The notes beneath the pieces were generated by a model. The model ran no database searches, had not been told where the DNA came from, and worked only from the letters and a program-made list of their open reading frames with translations. From Nitrososphaera sp. (GTDB lineage Archaea > Thermoproteota > Nitrososphaeria > Nitrososphaerales > Nitrososphaeraceae): a stretch of 6,165 bases of DNA. A program made the position numbers and the translations under genes. The DNA lies in NCBI GenBank assembly GCA_025935445.1, contig JAICVG010000072.1:1-6165 (forward strand), written 5' to 3'. Shown here piece by piece: positions 1-4,360 of this stretch (positions are counted from its first letter, which is position 1; each line of letters starts with the position of its first letter).

Positions 1-201
1 CCAGAGCACGCATGTAGTAGAGCCTTTCAAATATGTCCAATATCGCGTTTTGTGGTTAAATTGGAGCCAGTAAAATGCCTTGCGGCTGTGTTGTTCTGAT
101 ACCAATATCATAAAATTTTTTTGCTCTTCATAAGATAGAAAATAAGTAACATTACTGATAGTAAGAGTTAGACTTGAATTTCTCTCTACTATTTTCAGTT
201 G
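1..201. other. Left-edge region without a supported gene
   Basis: No gene can be assigned here. At the left edge two plus-strand frames are open and stop at 71-73 (TAA) and 97-99 (TGA); either could be the tail of an upstream gene, but neither short peptide is recognisable. On the minus strand a frame is open from an ATG at 111-109 to the edge (37 codons), also unrecognisable. The stretch is AT-rich, with a run of seven T at 116-122, and looks intergenic from about 100 onward. Confidence 0.5.
116..122 (+). terminator. Possible oligo-T terminator of an upstream gene
   Basis: A run of seven T residues lies 17-43 nt after the two plus-strand stop codons at the left edge. Archaeal RNA polymerase terminates on T-rich tracts without needing a hairpin, so this could end a transcript entering from the left. 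No stem is evident before it. The call depends on an upstream gene that is mostly outside the window. Confidence 0.25.
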
Positions 202-209
202 TTTAATAT
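202..209 (+). promoter_or_regulatory. TATA-like box of the rqcH gene
   Basis: The sequence TTTAATAT is centred about 32 nt before the ATG at 238. Archaeal TATA boxes are normally centred about 26-28 nt before the transcription start, so transcription would begin near 232-234, giving a leaderless or nearly leaderless mRNA. This argues against the alternative starts TTG 199 and ATG 217, which would lie upstream of, or too close to, the box. No clear purine-rich BRE is visible upstream. Confidence 0.5.
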
Positions 210-237
210 TTGTGGCATGCCGTTAGTATCTTTTGTC

Positions 238-2307
238 ATGGAGCTATCCAGCATTGAGTTACGATACCTAGTCAATGAGATTAGAAGCAGAGTAATTACT
301 AGCTCCTCAGGATATTATGTAAGCAGCATCAATGCAATAACAAAGAGCTCCCTCTTTCTCAGGCTTCACCACCCCATGCAAGAAGATACCATGTTAGTCC
401 TCTCAACAAGAGGCATTTGGATCACAAGGCTGAAGTTCAAACCTATGGAAGAGAACAACAGCCTTGAGAACATTGCTCAGAAAGAGCTTGAGCGTGCCAA
501 GCTGGAATTAATAGAGCAGGTAGGAAGTGAGCGCATTATCTCACTAAAATTTAGGCATCCAGATGGAAAGGTAAGAATCGTAGTTGGCGAGTTCTTTGGT
601 GACGGCAACATCATAATTTGCAACGAAAATATGCAGATAATTGCAATCCTCAATCCAATACAAGTAAGGCATAGAACTCTTAATGTCGGCCTGCGCTACG
701 TCTACCCTCCGGCAAGAGGCGTCGATGTCTTCAATATTACACTTGACCAGATGCTATCTCTGAGGGATGGAGCAAAGAACCTTGATGTGCTAAGGTGGAT
801 CGGCCGCAACATCTCTATGCCAAAGAAATTTGTCGAAGAAGTTATCAATCGCGCAGGCATCCAAGTCGACAAACAGGCTGCACAATTATCCGACGACGAA
901 GTAAGCAAGATTTACGATACAGTCAAGGACATTGTAAATGAGGTCAGTACTGGGGGAAAGAACCACGAGCCGATTGTAATCATGCTAAATGACAAGCCTC
1001 AAGAAGCACTGCCAATAATAACACAAGAAGCAGCGATTGCTGCAAAGATGATCAAGGAGAACAATATCAAAAAAGTTGTATCGTATATGGATGCAGTCGA
1101 TGAAGTGCTGAGCAGCGAAATCATGAACATAGGACGCAGCAGCAGGACAGTCGAGCTAGACAGGCAGATCGCAGTACTTGAGCATGACTTAGAAGAGCAG
1201 AATAAAGCCAAAGAAACTGTACTCCAAAAAGCAGCTGCTATACGTAAGCTGGCTGGCGAATTAATGGCGCTTTCCTACCGGGGGAGTGATGGAATCGCTG
1301 ACGTGCTTGCAGACTACTCTGCATCATTAGTCACAGAAAAGGGCATCAAATACATTGAAGTAGCAGGCGAGCAGGTTGAGATGCAGTCAAGCCTTGCCAA
1401 AGCAAGCTCGATGCTTTTCGCAAGGGCAAAAGAAATGGAGCGAGGCAATGCATCAATAGAAGAGGCACATGCCAAGATTCTCGCGCAGATTGAAAAATTA
1501 AGGAGCGAGACTGCGGCCATACACAAAAAAGTTATTGTGAAAGAGCAGATCTCTAGGGAGTGGTACGAGCGCTACCGATGGTTCATCACCACTGATGGCC
1601 TCTTGGTAATTGGCGGCCGTGATGCATCATCCAATTCTGCATTAATACGTAAGCATTTGACAGAGCACGACATTGTTTTTCATGCTGAAGTTTACGGCTC
1701 ACCATTTTTTATTATAAAAAATGCTGCGGCTTTTGCAGCAACCCAAGAAGGCACGATTGATTCATCCTTACATCAGGTTGCACAGGCTACCATCTCATTT
1801 AGCAGGGCATGGAAGGACGGGCTCTCTAGCGCCGACGCATACTGGGTCATGGCAGAGCAGGTGAAAAAGGGAGCACCAACAGGTCAGTTCTTACCAAAGG
1901 GCTCGTTTGTAATAGAGGGCAAACGCAATTACCTCAAAGGAGTACAGTTAAGGCTTGCAATAGGCATCATGCAATTGAATAACAGAGAAACACTTCTCTG
2001 TGGGCCGGAGGAAGCAATAAAGAAATGCTCGATCTTTTATGCAGTGCTCCTGCAGGGCGGCATGGATCCAATGAATGCCGCAAAGAAGGCCAAGTCAGAA
2101 TTTGTAAAAATAGCTGACGACAATATCAAAATTGCAGAATCAATCAAGCACATAAGCCTTGACGAATTTGTAAGAGCATTACCAACAGGTCAGTCCCGGT
2201 TGTCTTTCACTGCGAGGGGTCAGCAGCAGCTGCAAGAGGCATCATCATCATCATCACCACCACCACCACCACCAGCATCAGTTGCTGCAGAATCAGGTGA
2301 CAAATAA
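238..2307 (+). CDS. rqcH: RqcH/NEMF-family NFACT protein, ribosome-associated quality control
   Basis: This 689-residue protein belongs to the NFACT family (Rqc2 in yeast, NEMF in human, RqcH in bacteria). Family members bind large ribosomal subunits carrying a stalled peptidyl-tRNA, and yeast and bacterial members direct C-terminal tailing of the nascent chain. The NFACT-N domain spans about 1-230, with the glycine-rich segment FFGDGN at 119-124 and a helix-hairpin-helix-like stretch at about 185-220. A charged, coiled-coil-prone region covers about 300-435. NFACT-R starts near 445 with RWFITTDGLLVIGGRD and ends near GKRNYL (about 561-566). The archaeal-type tail contains LPTGQSRL and a Ser5-Pro6 tract. 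The tRNA-binding motif reads E98-R99 where yeast Rqc2 has D98-R99, and E7 aligns with yeast D9. I chose ATG 238 because MELSSIELRYLVNEI matches the usual family N-terminus and a TATA-like box fits it; TTG 199 and ATG 217 are in frame but less likely. The gene ends with tandem stops TAA TAG. The family call is strong; tailing activity in this organism is inferred. Confidence 0.93.
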   Translation: MELSSIELRYLVNEIRSRVITSSSGYYVSSINAITKSSLFLRLHHPMQEDTMLVLSTRGIWITRLKFKPMEENNSLENIAQKELERAKLELIEQVGSERIISLKFRHPDGKVRIVVGEFFGDGNIIICNENMQIIAILNPIQVRHRTLNVGLRYVYPPARGVDVFNITLDQMLSLRDGAKNLDVLRWIGRNISMPKKFVEEVINRAGIQVDKQAAQLSDDEVSKIYDTVKDIVNEVSTGGKNHEPIVIMLNDKPQEALPIITQEAAIAAKMIKENNIKKVVSYMDAVDEVLSSEIMNIGRSSRTVELDRQIAVLEHDLEEQNKAKETVLQKAAAIRKLAGELMALSYRGSDGIADVLADYSASLVTEKGIKYIEVAGEQVEMQSSLAKASSMLFARAKEMERGNASIEEAHAKILAQIEKLRSETAAIHKKVIVKEQISREWYERYRWFITTDGLLVIGGRDASSNSALIRKHLTEHDIVFHAEVYGSPFFIIKNAAAFAATQEGTIDSSLHQVAQATISFSRAWKDGLSSADAYWVMAEQVKKGAPTGQFLPKGSFVIEGKRNYLKGVQLRLAIGIMQLNNRETLLCGPEEAIKKCSIFYAVLLQGGMDPMNAAKKAKSEFVKIADDNIKIAESIKHISLDEFVRALPTGQSRLSFTARGQQQLQEASSSSSPPPPPPASVAAESGDK
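1703..1723. repeat. Perfect 10-bp inverted repeat inside rqcH
   Basis: CATTTTTTAT at 1703-1712 and ATAAAAAATG at 1714-1723 are exact reverse complements separated by one T. The repeat lies inside the NFACT-R coding region, over codons for PFFIIKN. A second inverted repeat, TGCTGC and GCAGCA with a 7-nt loop, follows at 1722-1740. The pairing is read directly from the sequence. It may be a chance product of Phe/Ile/Lys codons, and no function is claimed. Confidence 0.6.
2240..2276 (+). repeat. Triplet repeat (TCA)5(CCA)6 near the rqcH 3' end
   Basis: Five TCA codons (2242-2256) followed by six CCA codons (2257-2274) encode Ser5-Pro6 near the C-terminus of RqcH. This is a compound trinucleotide microsatellite just before the last ten residues. 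It follows a short CAG run (2221-2229, three Gln), so the whole tail is low complexity. Such tails are probably disordered and can vary in length between strains through slippage. One frame over, the same DNA reads as eleven His codons, but no gene uses that frame. Confidence 0.85.
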
Positions 2308-2459
2308 TAGGTTAATTAGAACATCAAAGAGTGGAGAGTCTAAGAAGACTATCATGTAGTGAGGTCCCAGAGGATGTCAAAAGGCGTGAGAATTTTTCAA
2401 TAATGAAGCAGTAGTTCGCATAGAAGGAAAAAAGAGAGTTACGATAGAATCTGATAAAA

Positions 2460-2479
2460 ATATATATAATTATATATAT
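2460..2479. promoter_or_regulatory. 20-nt perfect AT palindrome, possible promoter or operator
   Basis: The twenty bases are only A and T and read the same on both strands, with AATT at the centre (2468-2471). A TATA-like element of this kind would place transcription starts near 2496, giving the CBS gene a leader of roughly 45-85 nt. Being symmetric, it could also serve a divergent start or be a site for a dimeric regulator. The palindrome is seen directly; its role is inferred. Confidence 0.4.
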
Positions 2480-2512
2480 AACTCCACCTTTTTACATTGA
2501 AAATCAGATAAG

Positions 2513-2520
2513 TAATTAAA
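2513..2520 (+). promoter_or_regulatory. TATA-like box close to the CBS gene
   Basis: TAATTAAA is centred about 26-27 nt before the GTG at 2543, the spacing expected for a leaderless archaeal transcript. It competes with the stronger AT palindrome 45 nt upstream as the promoter of this gene. The match is modest. Confidence 0.35.
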
Positions 2521-2542
2521 GGCAAAATCCGAATACTTTTTC

Positions 2543-3145
2543 GTGGTAAAAAAGCCGGTCGGAGAACATACCGATGCACATATGACTACAAGAGTGCTTG
2601 TCAGGGACATCATGAACAGCCCGGTTGTTTCTGCATCTCCTAATGATACCGTCCATGACATTGCAAAAAAGATGAAGGACGAAAACATTGGAAGCATAAT
2701 CATTATGGAGAAGGACAAGCCAGTTGGCATCGTCACTGATTGGGACATTGTTTCTAAGGCCATAGTCAATGACACCAAGCCAAGCCTGATGAAGGCAAAG
2801 GACGTAATGAAGGAGCTTTATACGATAGAAAGTGAGGAGAGTATTACAGAGGCCGCTCGCTTGCTACGGAAACACAACATCAAGCGTCTTGGCGTGGTCT
2901 ACAAGAACAGACTTGTTGGTATTATTTCCTCTTCAGACGTCATTGCAGTAACTCCTGATCTTGTTGAGATAGTATCTGAAAAAGCTACCATCATCAGAGG
3001 TGAGCTTGGCATAACTCGCTCTGCCAGCAATGTATCCGGATTTTGCGACCAATGCGGTGAGTGGTCAGACCTATTACAGTATGACGAGGGCACATTCGTT
3101 TGTGAAGTGTGCAGGGGCGAATCGTCTAGTGCTGGAGGCGCGTAA
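2543..3145 (+). CDS. Tandem CBS-domain protein with C-terminal zinc ribbon
   Basis: This 200-residue soluble protein has two CBS motifs, at about 20-73 (VRDIMNSPVVSASPNDTV through GIVTDWDIV) and 85-137 (KDVMKELYTIESEESITEA through GIISSSDVI), that should fold into one Bateman module. Such modules typically bind AMP, ADP, ATP or SAM and act as sensors. A zinc ribbon follows: Cys168-x2-Cys171 and Cys187-x2-Cys190. The order matches archaeal CBS/zinc-ribbon proteins of the Thermoplasma TA0289 type; the ligand and partner are unknown. There is no enzymatic domain, so regulation of another protein or nucleic-acid binding is likely. The start is uncertain: GTG 2543 fits a nearby TATA-like box and the local rise in GC, while ATG 2582 (187 residues, beginning MTTRVLVRDIM) sits right before the first CBS motif and is equally possible. 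Neither has a well-placed Shine-Dalgarno. The 3' end overlaps the Mut7-C gene by 17 nt, implying co-expression. Confidence 0.88.
   Translation: MVKKPVGEHTDAHMTTRVLVRDIMNSPVVSASPNDTVHDIAKKMKDENIGSIIIMEKDKPVGIVTDWDIVSKAIVNDTKPSLMKAKDVMKELYTIESEESITEAARLLRKHNIKRLGVVYKNRLVGIISSSDVIAVTPDLVEIVSEKATIIRGELGITRSASNVSGFCDQCGEWSDLLQYDEGTFVCEVCRGESSSAGGA
3113..3119 (+). promoter_or_regulatory. Ribosome binding site for the Mut7-C gene
   Basis: AGGGGCG lies inside the CBS coding region, 9 nt before the GTG at 3129. It resembles a Shine-Dalgarno and supports GTG 3129 over the in-frame ATGs at 3081 and 3030, which have none. The site falls where a coupled downstream cistron would need it. Confidence 0.45.
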
Positions 3146-3707
3146 TGTAGCTTTTCTTGCCGATGCGATGCTGGGAAACATCGCACGCAAGCTCCGCATT
3201 TTTGGATTTGATACAGTATATATGGCGCAGGCTCATGACGACGAAATCTTAAAGATAGGCATCGAGCAGGACCGAGTGATCTTAACTGCGGACAAGGAGC
3301 TATTCAAGCGAATAGTCAAGGTTGGCGGCCGCGGCGTCCTAGTAAGTGGTGGCGCAAGCGAGCTTGAAGACTTGGTACATATTCTTACGAAGAATGGAAT
3401 AACGTCCGTCGGTATGAACGGTATTGGCTCACGATGTTCGGTATGTAACGGGCACTTGGAGGAAAGGACATCGGATCAGGTGAAAAATGATGATCGTAAT
3501 AATGATGATGTCATTGTACCAGACAAGGTTATAGCATGCCATAACCAGTTTTTCCAATGTATTGCCTGCAGCAAAATATACTGGGAAGGAGGCCATCTCA
3601 AGCGCATAAGAGCTCTTGTCCGAAACCTAGATGCCAAGCTTGTTGGCAGGGACTGTACCACGACTACTACTTCATGCTATAGAGCAAGTTCTGTGTCAAA
3701 AGGTTAA
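3129..3707 (+). CDS. Mut7-C RNase-like (PIN-fold) protein with zinc ribbon
   Basis: This 192-residue protein matches the Mut7-C family, a PIN-like domain predicted to be a metal-dependent RNase, found in archaea, bacteria and the C-terminus of Caenorhabditis Mut-7. The signature begins FLADAMLGNIARKLRIFGFDT, with candidate metal ligands D12, the D37-D38-E39 cluster and D55 in RVILTADKEL. A zinc ribbon follows, Cys103-x2-Cys106 and Cys144-x2-Cys147, then the family-typical GGHLKRI. An Asn/Asp-rich linker (around KNDDRNNDD) separates the two cysteine pairs. The start is set by homology: the catalytic D12 lies before the first internal ATG (3168), so translation must begin upstream, and GTG 3129 with a Shine-Dalgarno-like AGGGGCG fits best. 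ATG 3081 or 3030 would add residues encoded over the CBS zinc ribbon. The gene overlaps the CBS gene by 17 nt in another frame. RNase activity is a family prediction; substrates are unknown. Confidence 0.87.
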   Translation: MLEARNVAFLADAMLGNIARKLRIFGFDTVYMAQAHDDEILKIGIEQDRVILTADKELFKRIVKVGGRGVLVSGGASELEDLVHILTKNGITSVGMNGIGSRCSVCNGHLEERTSDQVKNDDRNNDDVIVPDKVIACHNQFFQCIACSKIYWEGGHLKRIRALVRNLDAKLVGRDCTTTTTSCYRASSVSKG

Positions 3708-3711
3708 AATT
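3704..3711 (+). promoter_or_regulatory. TATA-like box of atpE, across the upstream stop codon
   Basis: TTAAAATT is centred about 29 nt before the ATG at 3737 and includes the TAA stop of the Mut7-C gene. The spacing would give subunit E a leaderless transcript of its own, in addition to any read-through from upstream. No good Shine-Dalgarno precedes ATG 3737, which fits leaderless initiation. Confidence 0.4.
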
Positions 3712-3736
3712 CCATGAGAAGGCCGAACACAATCAG

Positions 3737-4357
3737 ATGAGCTCAAATTCTGCTTTAGAAAATATGATTGGCAAGGTTTTAGTTCAAAAGGAAGCTGAAC
3801 TGATTTCTCAGATAGATTCTGCTTACGAAGAGTCGCTTGACAACCTTGAATCTTCTCGGGGCAAGCTGGAAGCCGAGCGGACAAGGATAGTAGAGGCTGC
3901 AAGAAAGCAGGCTGAGAACCTTAAGCGCCAGATTATTGGATCGGCAAGGCTTGCAGCCCGCAATCAAGAGCTTCTGACAATTGAAAATGCTGTAAGTAAA
4001 GCATTTGAAGAGGCCAAGAAAAAGCTGCAAGCCTCAAGTAGCACGGATAGCTACAAGGAGTTGTTAAAGCACATGGTCGAAGAAAGCATTTCAGCTGTTG
4101 GAGGATCGAATGCAGTTATTATAGAATGCAACAAAAATGATGTGGAGCTTGTAAGGAAGGTGGTGTCAGAATTGCAGGACAGCGGTAAGCTACAGCAGGC
4201 AAAATTGTCGGACCAGCATATTGACGTGCTTGGAGGTATTAGAATAAAATCGTCAGATGGCACGATGACATACGACAATACTCTTGATTCCCGCATTGAA
4301 CGACTCAAACCTTTAATAAGGAAAAACATTGCCCAGATGCTAAGAGGAGTGGAATAA
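3737..4357 (+). CDS. atpE: A-type ATP synthase subunit E (peripheral stalk)
   Basis: Subunit E pairs with subunit H/G to form the peripheral stalk that holds the catalytic A3B3 head against rotation in archaeal A1Ao ATP synthases. The protein has 206 residues, close to the usual family length of about 190-205. Residues 1 to about 100 are a long charged helix rich in Lys, Glu, Ala and Arg (for example KLEAERTRIVEAARKQAENL), expected to form the coiled coil with H. Residues from about 110 form the globular C-terminal domain that contacts the head, ending with the family signature GGIRIKSSDGT (166-176) and DNTLDSR (180-186). ATG 3737 is the natural start; the in-frame ATG at 3764 would cut into the helix. 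The gene stands 29 nt after the Mut7-C gene and only 3 nt before atpA in the same frame, so E and A are surely one transcript. No membrane segment is present, as expected for this cytoplasmic-face subunit. Confidence 0.93.
   Translation: MSSNSALENMIGKVLVQKEAELISQIDSAYEESLDNLESSRGKLEAERTRIVEAARKQAENLKRQIIGSARLAARNQELLTIENAVSKAFEEAKKKLQASSSTDSYKELLKHMVEESISAVGGSNAVIIECNKNDVELVRKVVSELQDSGKLQQAKLSDQHIDVLGGIRIKSSDGTMTYDNTLDSRIERLKPLIRKNIAQMLRGVE
4344..4349 (+). promoter_or_regulatory. Ribosome binding site of atpA
   Basis: GAGGAG lies in the last codons of atpE, 11 nt before the TTG at 4361. It is the best Shine-Dalgarno match in the window and supports initiation at this non-ATG codon. There is no TATA-like box at the right distance, so atpA is probably translated from the atpE transcript. 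Confidence 0.6.
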
Positions 4358-4360
4358 AGA

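Larger units (their letters stand above)
2308..2542. other. Intergenic region between rqcH and the CBS gene
   Basis: About 235 nt lie between the genes, with composition more AT-rich than either flank. Visible elements are a weak hairpin (AGTCT, loop AAGA, AGACT at 2337-2350), short T tracts near 2392-2396, 2489-2493 and 2536-2541, a perfect AT palindrome at 2460-2479 and a TATA-like box at 2513-2520. A 36-codon open stretch without a start (2390-2497) is present but not supported as a gene. The T tracts could terminate rqcH transcription, but none is convincing alone. Confidence 0.6.

Noticed and set aside
1..111. Minus-strand frame starting at ATG 111-109 and running off the left edge (37 codons)
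   Set aside because: The peptide is unrecognisable, the promoter side shows no convincing box, and two plus-strand frames are also open over the same bases, so coding cannot be decided.
702..1526. Minus-strand frames of about 70 codons opposite rqcH (702-908, 999-1211, 1314-1526)
   Set aside because: They lie wholly within a well-supported NFACT gene and their products are Ser/Leu-rich with no recognisable domain, typical of antisense shadows.
2240..2272. Eleven consecutive His codons in an alternative frame, resembling a His tag
   Set aside because: The run belongs to the TCA/CCA repeat read in the wrong frame; there is no gene in that frame and no vector sequence nearby.
2337..2350. Hairpin AGTCT-AAGA-AGACT after rqcH as an intrinsic terminator
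   Set aside because: The stem is only 5 bp and is not followed closely by a T tract; the nearest run of five T is over 40 nt away.
3030..3128. Earlier starts for the Mut7-C gene at ATG 3030 or ATG 3081
   Set aside because: They would add residues unlike the family and encoded over the CBS zinc ribbon, without a Shine-Dalgarno; GTG 3129 places the start just before the conserved FLADAML motif.
3168..3170. ATG 3168 as start of the Mut7-C gene
   Set aside because: It would remove the conserved first Asp (D12) of the predicted active site.
2470..3186. Minus-strand frames 2470-2778 and 2899-3186
   Set aside because: They are antisense to the CBS and Mut7-C genes, whose domains are clear; no family resemblance was seen.
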